From NCBI GenBank assembly GCA_018343915.1, contig JABRWF010000002.1, forward strand, positions 1,674,001-1,738,000: a stretch of DNA of 64,000 nucleotides, given 5' to 3'. Positions 21,679 through 31,829 of the stretch are shown one piece after another. The stretch is from Agroathelia rolfsii. Taxonomy: Eukaryota; Basidiomycota; Agaricomycetes; Amylocorticiales; Amylocorticiaceae. The notes below the pieces were generated by a model. That model was not told the origin of the DNA, searched no databases, and saw nothing but the letters and a program-made list of their open reading frames with translations. Every line of letters begins with the position of its first letter. Position 1 is the stretch's first letter. The position numbers and the translations under genes are program-made.

Positions 21679-24278
21679 ATGATTTGGTCACAACCATTAC
21701 CGCCGATGACTCGACTCACACCCGGTGCTACCTTTCTCCTTGGTCTTTCGCGCAAGATACTCTGTACACTTCTTCTCCCGATTGCTGTTAAATACGTTCT
21801 TGACCTCTTGGAGATCTCGCTCTCACTTGCTGTCCTGTATGGCGTCGTATTTGCGCTTATCCCTCTTGTGATTGCAGTCAATATCATCCGGATCGATATC
21901 AGTTATCGTCTAGATGCTCGACGTAAGGGTGCCCGTCTGATGCCGCGCATACAAGGAAAACGTATAGGGAACCTTGATATCTTACTTGGATTTATACGCG
22001 GATTCCAAATAAAATATCCAGGAGACATGCATTTACCACTGATAAAGTCCGTGAAAAGCAATGTGTTCGACCTTCGTTTCTTCTGGGGATCACAAATATT
22101 CACCGTTGAGCCCGATCACATAAAAGTGAACCAGTAGTTTCACTTCCGTGTCTGATTATAACGTTGACAAGTTTCGTATAGGCTTTGCTTGCAACTGAGT
22201 TCCATAATTTTGAGAAAGGTTGATTATCTATCTGCCTCTGAAATACACAATGTCTCTGAATTCACATGTTCTTGATCAGGAGAAGAATTTATCAAGGCTA
22301 TGTATACTGTTCTAGGAACAGGTGTATTCAACTCAGATGGTAAGTTCGCCGCAGAATCTGTATTTTTACTGCTGACATATGTGGTCAATTAGGTGATATG
22401 TGGAAGTACGTCGCATCATCTTTCATAAAGAAATAAATGCCAAATTGTTTCGGTCTGTAGGTTCCATCGGTCCATGACACGACCATTTTTTAGCCGTGAC
22501 AGAATAAGTCATCTGGATATCTTCGAAAGATACATTGAACACGCTATCTCCATCATGACGGAGCGCATTCGTAGCGGTAATCCCGTAGATTTCCAGGTAA
22601 CCAGAGTTCTCGTGAGCCATAATATTCGGTCTTTCATTGACAACAATATCCAGGATCTCATCAGTCGTTTCACTCTCGACACATCGGCCGAGTTCTTGTT
22701 CGGATACTCCACTGCCAGGTGAATATTAATTCGGATTATAACTTGCGCTCTTCTCAAAGTCGATCAGCATGTCGGCAGAGCTTCCCTACCCTCATTATAT
22801 TCCCAGAAACAGCAAGCCACATTTCTCAGAAGAGTTCGTCACGGCCTTTATGGAGTCGCAACTCTTGATTGCCAGACGTCACGGCAGACCGTTTTGGCAA
22901 TTGTTCGAAACATTCAAGGATAACACTACCGAGCCAATGAGAGTAGTAAACGCCTTTTTGGATCCAATTATTGCCAGAGCGATTGAAAAGAACAAGTTAG
23001 CTAAGCAAAACGGGAATAAGCACAATGATAATGAGATTGACGAAGAGGAAACTCTTCTCGATCATCTCGCTAAATCAACGGATGGTGTGGACGGCTTTCC
23101 TTATCTATGTCCAAACACCAATCAGTAATTGGGTCAACAGATCAGACTATCCTGCGGGACGAGGTCCTGAATATTCTTATTGCAGGAAGGGACACTGTAA
23201 GTCAAACTCATAGAATGTCTTCAACCTACTGATGTGGTCTTTCAAAGACATCTGCGACGCTCACCTTTGCCATGTATGCTTTTGCCATGTACCCTGAAGT
23301 TCTAAAGAGGCTTCGTGCCGAGGTCATGGAATACGTAGGACCAACCCGACGACCTACCATGGAAGACATTAGAGAGATGAAATATCTGCGGGCCGTAATC
23401 AACGGTCAGTATGCATGTATCATCGATAAGTTATGGGGTTAGTGATGTTCGTTGATGTATTCCAGAAACACTTCGTCTTTTCCCGCCTGTGTAAGCATCC
23501 TTTGGCAAACCCTCCTGTTTTACCGGCTCATGATCTGACGTGTCAACAGCCCGTTTGATGTTCGCTGCAGCATCAATGCTACTACCTGGCCATCGAATAA
23601 TCCTATGGAAAAGCCGCTATACATTCCTGCGCGCACTCCGTGAGTCACAGCCTCGATGACGTTTGATCTAGCGTATACTCATGAAGATTATGTAGGATTA
23701 CCTATTCTGTTTTGTTGATGCAGCGCAGGACTGATCTTTGGGGCCCAGACGGTATGTTGCTACACAAGTATTTTTTATTTTTGTAATTGAGCTAAGATTG
23801 ATGCTACGGATCTGTAGCACTGGAATTTGATCCTGATCGTTTCCTTGATTATAGATTGAAGAAGTATCTGACAGCCAATCCGTTCATCGTATGTCCGATA
23901 TATGCATATTGACTAGAATATATGCTTAGTACTCTTCCAGTTCCTTCCATTCAACGCAGGCCCTCGAATCTGCCTGGGTCAACAGGTAAAGGCTTTTAAA
24001 TTCAGGTTTCGTGATTTCTTTTATCTCATCCTAACCTTTTTTTGATACAGTTTGCTTACAATGAAATGTCTTACGTCCTCATCCGTTTGCTGCAAAACTT
24101 CTCTGGTGTACACTTGGCACCCGACGCACATCCTCCTGCCCAGAGAATCCCTGAAGATTGGTCGAATGGGGAGGGGAGAACACCCATTGAACGCCTCTAC
24201 CCTAAGTCTCATCTGACGATGTACGCCAATGGTGGACTATGGCTCACGCTTGATGAGGCAACCGAGAAGAATGAGTGA
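21679..24278 (+). CDS. Cytochrome P450, CYP63-like
   Basis: Fifteen exons give 600 aa: 21679-22125, 22182-22218, 22280-22339, 22393-22405, 22461-22596, 22654-22718, 22768-23084, 23141-23196, 23248-23404, 23466-23490, 23550-23639, 23696-23751, 23818-23888, 23941-23985 and 24051-24278. N-terminal hydrophobic segments indicate ER anchoring. The oxygen-binding helix reads AGRDTTS (373-379), ExxR is ETLR (430-433), the PERF-like motif is PDRF, and the haem loop [10 protein letters not shown] has its Cys ligand at 521. The N-terminal PGATFLLGL and the I-helix [13 protein letters not shown] resemble the CYP63 family, whose members in white-rot fungi oxidise alkanes and aromatics. Exon 4 is 13 nt. 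All motifs are intact. Confidence 0.9.
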
Positions 24279-24593
24279 GATAATATTTCATGCCTTGGCG
24301 ACTAAATACCCATGAATCTGTAATATTCTGTATGTTTGTAAAATCTGATTGAGCAATCTCCGATTTTTTTGTGAATAAAAAACTGTACTCTGCAGTATGC
24401 TGCAGTATGATGACGCAGGCAAATAAAACATCCTTTCTAGCGATGTCTGAACATACACCTACACTACTTTTACAAGCATAATTAAGCCGAGCTGAATATT
24501 CTCTTGCAATGGGTATAAGGCTGGCAATAGGTGACCTTCCGCAGTCTGGCGACCTTGAACTAACCGCATACACGTACGGAAATTTTGGTCTTT
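24279..24593. other. Convergent spacer, P450 and RRP15
   Basis: About 315 bp between two converging stop codons, AT-rich, with no coding signal. It contains a short repeat CTGCAGTATGCTGCAGTATG at about 24392-24411 (two CTGCAGTATG units). Confidence 0.5.
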
Positions 24594-25456
24594 TTAGGCT
24601 TTGGAGACAACACCTCCAGATCTGATTATGTCTAGGAAATCATCTTTGTTCACCGAAACTAAGTGAAGACATCAGACCATAGCCTTCGGTCGATAGTGCA
24701 ATGCAGAGCAATGGCATACCTTCTTTTCCTCTTCCCAGAAGATTGTCTTTTTGCTTGCCTTTGTTTTTCCCCCGCTTATCATTGGGGCCTACAGATGGTG
24801 CCGGTAATGTTGGTTTTCCTGAACCACGGGAAGCCTTGATTTCTTCTGCAGCCACTGCGGCGTTGTTTTGAGTCTGCTGGATTACATTGAATAGTTTCAC
24901 GACTGAGGTGCAAGGGATGATGAATAAACTCGAAAATGCCGAATTGTGATAATTTTGACTTGCCACCACGCTGAGCAACTTTTCTGAGCGTTCTCTCGCT
25001 CTCACCACCCCATCCACCAATGACGTCCTTTATCCTTCCATTATCCTCCTTGCCCTTCTTCTCTATTTGTAGTAGTTTGTGTGCTCGCTTTTCCAATTTT
25101 TCGTCGTTTTTCTTCCGGGCCACATTTGGCCTGAGGGATAATGGTAAAGCAGAAGGTGCTTGTGTATCGAGCAAAGATTGGAGCGTAGCACCAAACTGAG
25201 AGGGCTCTGTAGCACGCCTTTTTCGTTTCAATGTCTTGCTCGATTTTTTGAGTTTGGCGTTGGTAATTTCCTCCTCTGTGTCGGGCTCGCTGTCGCCTGC
25301 ACTGGGACTGTCTTCGTCAGAGTCACCGGAGGAAGACGCTTCTTCTTCATGATTAGAGTCATTTTGCGATTTCATGTCCACATCATCCTGTTCATGCTGT
25401 GAAGTAATGTCGTTGTTGGATGCATGGGACAATTTCAGGCGTTTAGCGGAAGACAT
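24594..25456 (-). CDS. RRP15: Rrp15-domain ribosome biogenesis protein
   Basis: Three exons (25456-24967, 24902-24720, 24658-24594) give 245 aa. After a Ser/Asp/Glu-rich acidic stretch (about 30-65) and a basic Lys/Arg patch comes the Rrp15 domain: FGATLQSLLDTQ, KKNDEKLEKRAHKLLQ, RTLRKVAQR, VVKLFNVIQQTQ. The protein ends in DDFLDIIRSGGVVSKA, the characteristic Rrp15 C-terminus. In yeast Rrp15 is nucleolar and required for pre-60S maturation and 27S pre-rRNA processing. The family's terminal segment is encoded by the last, 65-nt exon, which supports the splice choice. It is divergent from the ankyrin/DIL gene (249 bp apart). Confidence 0.9.
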
Positions 25457-25705
25457 GACTTTAGGCGATGGTGATGGTAGTTGGCAGTTGTAATGTTGTT
25501 ATATGGACGAGAATTAGACAAAGTCCGAGATCATGCGTATGCATCATGGCTGACTGTTACTACCCGCAACCACTAAGAGCGACCGTGTCGAATTATCGTT
25601 AGGGTATACACTCAATCTCCCGCCCTTGTCAACATATAACGGTAGTGTACACGACATCGGCTTCTGGACCGCCTTTTCCCTTCGAGTGCGCTACAGAAGC
25701 AACAT

Positions 25706-28700
25706 ATGGACCTCTCTCCAGAACCAGATCTTCATCCACTGTATCCTACACCCGCCGACATCACATCACTACTTTCTCAAGATGCTGGCCTTTCGCCCTT
25801 ACAAAAGTCTGAACTGGTAACACATTGTCTAGTGCGGGCATGTCTTTTTGGAGACATACAACTCTTGTCCCACCTATTGACCGACCGTCTACCTCAACCA
25901 TACGTTGATCTCTCCTGGCAAGATGACGATGGCCTAGGACTTATCAGCACGACAATACAAGGCTTTGGGTCTGAATCCGAGAGAGATGTCGAAAGAGAGG
26001 AATGCGTTAGACTGTTGATCGCACAGGGCGCCGATGTGACTCGTGCAGATCACTGTAAGTCTTCCTTGTCGTTTCTTCATTTCAAGTTATCTTTCAGCTA
26101 ACAACAGTTAATAAAAAAAGCTGGATGGACGCCACTGCATCATGCTGCACTTCTTGCAACACCTACACTTATCACCCACCTTATGACGCGAGGCTGTTCG
26201 CTGTTTGCTTTGACACGTCGCAAGCTAACAGCGCTGGATATTGTCTCTGCTCATTCAGTCGTTCCCGGACGTGAAGACATTGCACTTATACTGGAAGAGG
26301 CTATGCGTGCTGAGGGGTGGAGTGGTGGTCGCATGGAGAAGCGACGACGAGAGATTGATCATCGAGCGAAGCGCAAAGGGAAGCGGCAAAGCGCTCGAGA
26401 AAGTGTCACTCGTGTACTCAAGCTGGATCAGAAATGGTGGGGAAGTTACGAATCCGATGATTCTGACTCTTCTGATCTCGATGAGGGGCTAGGAGACAAT
26501 GAAGACATATATGTAAGTAAAGCAATTTTATGATATGCCTATGAACATGATTTTGACATGGTGATAGACGCCTCCATTAGATTATGCCTCGATGCTGGTG
26601 TACTCACCATCTATGCTCCCGCGAATATTCGAGTCATTAATACGTAATTTCCAACCTATACCACGGAATTCGGAGCCTGCAAATTCCTTATACATGTTGG
26701 TTCGTTTCGCATGCTTAACGTGTGATCAGGATTGGTTGGACGAATTGATTAGTGGAACTACGGAAGCCTTAGAAGACACCATCTACGTAGGTATTCAAAT
26801 CGATTTCCCTGTATTTTTTACTTATTCGTCACTATAACAGGGTCGGCAAGACGACATCATCTTGCTTGCTTTCTGGTTATACAATCTCACACTGCTGCTA
26901 CATTTTCTGGAATGCGACAAAACACTTGCAGAGGTTCTGGACCTATTAGGAGCACTTGAAGCCGTTGACGAACTCATCAATGCCGTTTTCGGTGCGTTAC
27001 CCCTATCAATGAGAAATCTATTTGATAATTAAATTTCGTAGTGTTCATAATTCGCTTCGTTGAGCGTCAGCTGGACAAATTACTCGATACATCCTTCATG
27101 GACTATGCCCCGCCAAACTCTGATTTCGAGTCCGTCCAATTTGAATCTGAATGGTCTTTTCTTCGTTCTTTCACTAGCAAGAAGAAGACCACTGGCGTCA
27201 GTCCGTCAACTTCCACCGCAACCATTCGAAATCCTCCTTCATCTCCACCACCCCAAACAGCTCGTCCGAACTCTCCACCCGCTACGAAGGGTTTTGCCTC
27301 TCTCAGGCAGTCTTTCGGAAGAAGGCCGAACTCGACACCATTACAAGCTGTTTTTGGCGATCTCCCGTCACCGGGAGATGTCACAAACTTTCTGACGGCG
27401 ATACATTCCCTTCTGGCTTTGTCTGGCGTAAACCCTGTTATTACAACGCAGTTCTTCTCCCAAGTTATTTATTGGACTGCTTGCGAGATCTTCAATCGCA
27501 TCATGACGAGGAAAAAGTACTTGTGCCGGTTAGTATGATATTCGTTGTTAGGCCTGACGTCTTGGCTAAGCTTTTTTTTCAGATCAAGGGCTGTACAATT
27601 GGGAATGAATCTCACAGCCCTCGAGGATTGGGTTAGCCAGTCAGGTCTACCACCTGGTATATTGGCGCATTTTAAGCCAGTTAGAGAAATATTACATTGG
27701 CTGCAGGTAACAATGCTTCATGTGGAAAAGTAATTCAATTGAGCATGTAACATGTATTTATATATAGTGCCTTTCTTCGATTGAAGATTTTGCTGGCCTG
27801 ATAGAAGTTGTTCAAACATTGAAGAACATAAATCCGCTCCAGGTCTGTGTTTTGTCCTAAGTTGATTCTTGATTTGTGCTCACCATGCAGATTTTTAGAT
27901 GCGAAGAACAGTACGGGACTACAAATACGAAGTCAACGAACCACATATGACCGAAGAATTCGTCCAATATTTGACACAGCTACAGAAAGATTGGGAGCGA
28001 CACCGTGTGAAGCTCGGAGTGGAAGCTCTCCGTAAAGAGGTACGAGCCTTCATCAGCTTTCAGTATCCGAGGCCTAATTTGACAGATGGATGAGCGCGAG
28101 CAAGACGATAGCGATGCTTCCTCTCCCTACCCAGCGGATGATGCTTCACGAGATACATCTCGCAACAGTTCTTCAGAATCGAATGCAGGATCCAAGGAGA
28201 AACCAGTCGCCCAGGAGCAAATCGATCAGTTATTCGACCGATCATGTACCCAAGCGTCCTGGGAGCCTGACAAGGTCCCTCGAGCTTTAGGAGAACTTAT
28301 GGACTCGAGATACATGATCCCACTTTATTTTCCATCCGACCCCCGCATGCTGTCTGCACTTCCAGGACGACTACCAGAAGATAAAACCTGGGAAAAGCGG
28401 AATAGTGCTACACTGTTGGCTGAAGCCCGGATGAATGGCGAACGCCCAATGGATTGGAAGCTGCGGAACAAGAAAGTGCGAGAAGTCAACATTCAGGCTC
28501 TCAAAAAACTTGATGGTGCACATGCATTCGCGCGTTGGTTGAAGCCGCTCCCGCCCGACTCTGATGATGAAAACGATCATGACAACACCACTAGTCCTCC
28601 AACTAAAACGAGCTACATGTCGGATAGTGAGCCTACCTATTTATCCGATGATCCAGGAATCTATTCCGCAGGTGAAGGAGAGGCGCGGGAGCAGAAAGAT

Positions 28701-28820
28701 CGATTCAAAGCACAGTTTACACCAATGGCGAGAAAACCATCAGCGAAGGGTAAAAGCAAATCGGGTCACAGCCATGAGCCGTCGATGGAAGAGCGTGGTG
28801 GAACACCAGTACCAGCATAA
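25706..28820 (+). CDS. Ankyrin-repeat plus DIL (dilute) domain protein
   Basis: Nine exons (25706-26054, 26121-26512, 26568-26786, 26841-26991, 27042-27528, 27583-27706, 27768-27842, 27899-28039, 28086-28820) give 890 aa. Ankyrin repeats are recognisable in the first 200 residues (ECVRLLIAQGADVTRADH, then GWTPLHHAALLATPTL). A basic linker follows. The central region is the DIL domain found at the tail of class V myosins: LLAFWLYNLTLLLHFL, IHSLLALSGVNP, IYWTACEIFNRIM, GMNLTALEDWV, LIEVVQTLKNINPLQ. The C-terminal 240 residues are acidic and low-complexity. Fungal proteins combining ankyrin repeats with DIL but no motor are known; they are thought to be adaptors, and no defined function can be stated. 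I see no myosin motor here or in the adjacent spacer. Confidence 0.85.
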
Positions 28821-29070
28821 CAGTTGGTGCCCGGTGATGTACTGACGTGTGCATGCGTCGTAGGCGGTTCTCCAGAGTCATCATAATTATGGACGCACAA
28901 CTGCATATAGGATTTGTCTCTAGCATATATCAACCAATTATTACACTTGTATACCCTGCATTTTCTCATAAGTACGCTCTTCCCGAACTTGTGCCTGGCG
29001 TAACTCCATTGGAGAGTATAGAGATAAGGCCACGGCGATAAGGACTTTCTCCTGCCCACCCATTTACACC

Positions 29071-31239
29071 ATGGCTAGCGTCACATTTATACCCTGTTCA
29101 GTAACGTCTGTATTGCGACCATCCAAGCTCATAATGTTGCTGCCGCATGAGCAGGCAGCATGGTGTAATCAGGTGTGCTTTGTGTAATATGAATTTCTAA
29201 ATAAATATTCACTTTATCTCTGTCTCAAGTTCTCCGAAGAAGGCTACGATGTTATTCATGTCCCTTACGAAACAAGCTCTAATGATAATATCCAAGATAT
29301 AATCGAGGCCTCCAAGAATATGTCTGGGCCGTCTGATATTGGCCTACTCACTTATGGAGTGAAACCAAGTATTATTCATACGGCCATGACAGCGTTAGTC
29401 TCGGGAGGTTACTTGAAAGTTTGTGTCCATTTCTGTCCTTCATCCGACTTGGAGGAAACTCCCGAAGACATTTTATCCGCTTTCGCCGTTCGAGACTCTC
29501 ATGGAAGATATATACCGTACGTGTCACCACTAGTAGTACTCAAAACACTAAGAAGCAATCACTGATAAAACTCAGAACCATTTATCATCTCTCGTCGGAT
29601 CAACTGATGTACCAGGCGGCGCTCCTGCCTCTAACTGATCCGGCTTCATTTGAATACGAGCTGACTACCGCCGAGCAACCCCCAGCAGAGGTCTACGCAT
29701 ATCCTAACGTCTCGCATTCCCCGCCGTTTCCATTTTTGTTACGCCCTCCCGCATTTGCGGTTGCAGGAGAAGCTATCGATGTAGATCCATATATGCGCTC
29801 AGCTCACTCTCTGAGCCATTCTCGAACCCTAGCGATGCTAAAAAAGAATCTTGGGCCGCATTTCAATCTTGAAAAGTTGTGGGAGGCACATACATACCAC
29901 GTGGGCAAATGCCATCCAGATAATCTTGTTTAAACTCGGTGGCTTAAATTTTAAACAGGAATTTGTAACCAGAGACTCTCAAAGTACGCAAACATGGTCT
30001 AATACTCGCAAATTGTTGTATTAATCGCATTCCATGGCACAGAAACTATGGATACCATGGTCAGTTTTTTTTTAGTTCTAATCAAAGATGATCTTCAAAT
30101 GGACGAGTTTTTGTTTATTGTTCAGGTATCTTCTCCTTATGTAAATCACGTAGCGACTTTGACTGGAGGAGTTGGTTACGTAGACCTTTCCCGGTTTTAC
30201 AAGGTCTGCAATTTTGTATTTAATTTGAACATTCTAATATTAACCTACTTCTTCGTAAGCACCATTTTACAGGAATATCGGTGATTATGTCCTTTTTTTT
30301 CTTGGAAATCAGCACTTATTTAGTCATCTATAAGGTCACTCCTCCAGACATGGAGCTTATCACCGTGTCACGAACAGGTATGATCCTAGCCGTTATTATC
30401 TATATGAATTTGACCATAAATCGTTATTGCTCATGTCCTAGTGGGCTCTGATAGGATAATCGACGAGATGGTCATTAAATGCACCCATACTACAGTGAGT
30501 TAGGTTATTTATCTGTTGTTCGATAGCTGTTATCAAAAACTGGATTACAGGAAATTGACTAGTACGTTCTTGTCATGCTTCATAAATTTGAAGTTTTTGG
30601 ACAATGACTGGGGGACTCTTTTCAAGTTTTCTTCCAGGAGGCAAGTCCAAAATGTTCTTCTAAATCAGCGCTCAGCTATGGCCAACAATTTTCATTAACT
30701 AAATAGTAAAACCCACTGGTATGCAATCTTGATTGATTATTTGTTTGTGTAAATCGAAATCGTTGGTGTTGCCAAGGCAAACCGCTGTCGATTGCTGCTG
30801 TTGGCATCGTAGCTTTTCGAGGAGATAAACTTTGCTTTGAGTAAGTCATCATTGTGACACTATGCACGTTTAAACAACAGGATTAAGGCTCTCTCAGGCA
30901 TATGTTAGTGCTGTTAAATTGATTATCAACCTAATCTAGAACACCTAACGTACGTGTTTAGATACTGGGATCAAGCCTCCCTACTAGTCCAGGCGAGTTT
31001 TTCAATCGAATTTTGTTTATTCAGCTTACACAAAGCTCATTTCAAATACTGTTTAGCTTGGGCTTCTTGATCCAGAAGGTCTCCCAGTCGCAGGAAAAGA
31101 GGTATAAATCTCGAAAAATTCACGGAGGTCCGGAATCAACAAGTTTGAATAGGTTGTGGACAAAGTACTGGATCCCTACGGAATTCCAAGCAATATACTA
31201 CTCAAGCGATGGAAGGAATCCGCAAATAAGATAATGTAA
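29071..31239 (+). CDS. Dienelactone-hydrolase-like / SnoaL-like fusion protein, micro-exon gene
   Basis: I thread 17 exons into 409 aa: 29071-29172, 29230-29516, 29576-29900, 29959-29983, 30043-30059, 30126-30203, 30273-30280, 30313-30377, 30442-30494, 30551-30561, 30627-30640, 30707-30718, 30777-30840, 30898-30903, 30962-30992, 31057-31101 and 31153-31239. The N-terminal 240 residues resemble the degenerate dienelactone-hydrolase domain of fungal carboxymethylenebutenolidase-type proteins (FNLEKLWEAHTYH). The rest is the SnoaL/NTF2-like half: PYVNHVATLTGG, PPDMELITVSRT, HTTEID, FRGDKLCFE, HIYWDQASLLVQ, GLLDPEGLP, ILLKRWKESANK. Two introns (after 30640 and after 30992) have GC donors. The weak point is the 32-nt intron 30281-30312. 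If it is not real, the gene is frameshifted there and decaying. Substrate unknown. Confidence 0.62.
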
Positions 31240-31829
31240 TGTGTAGCAGAATATAGGAAGACGTAAGTCAAGTCATCATGATATTAGATCGATATACCAA
31301 TCGACTTACACTAAGAAAGCCTCTCTGATCCATACGATGCTTGTGGAATTGATGTCATCATGAATGAGATTAGTAGCTGTGGGGTTCAACATTTTGAGCT
31401 CAGATTAGTATAACTGCTAGTTCAGACAACAACAATCGCTGTCTACCCAGATCCAATCTAGCTGTTATTGATCTAGTAGTAATTAGGTCTTGACTTGTTA
31501 TTTCAATATATTTTCTGGATACTACGGTGCCAGACAGCTCGGTAGCAATTCATGAGCTCTTCTTAGGATTAACATTACGAGATGGTCCACCATCAGTTGC
31601 ATCATGAATTTGGTGGCGCCATAGCAGCCACCGCAGTGTGGTCGCCGTGTACGAGCCTTGCTCCAAGTTACAATACACTACTTTAAACCATCCTGGAAAT
31701 CCAGTCTCTGGGGGGCTCGAGTTGGCCACTCTAGCATTAATAGATCACACTGTTGTGTCGTATCCTGTGAAATAATAGCGACACTTTAATATTCTGTTAC
31801 CACCCAAATCTCTGCCCGGCATTTCAGCA
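31240..31829. other. Intergenic region upstream of CAS1
   Basis: About 590 bp between two plus-strand genes, AT-rich, with no coding signal I trust and no obvious repeats. It should contain the CAS1 promoter. Confidence 0.4.

Noticed and set aside
30551..30565. Apparent nonsense codon (TAG after HTTEID), suggesting a pseudogene
   Set aside because: TA is the end of an 11-nt exon and GTACGT is a good donor. Splicing to 30627 gives YFLPG in place of the stop, matching the family, so I call a gene rather than a pseudogene, with the separate caveat at 30273-30330.
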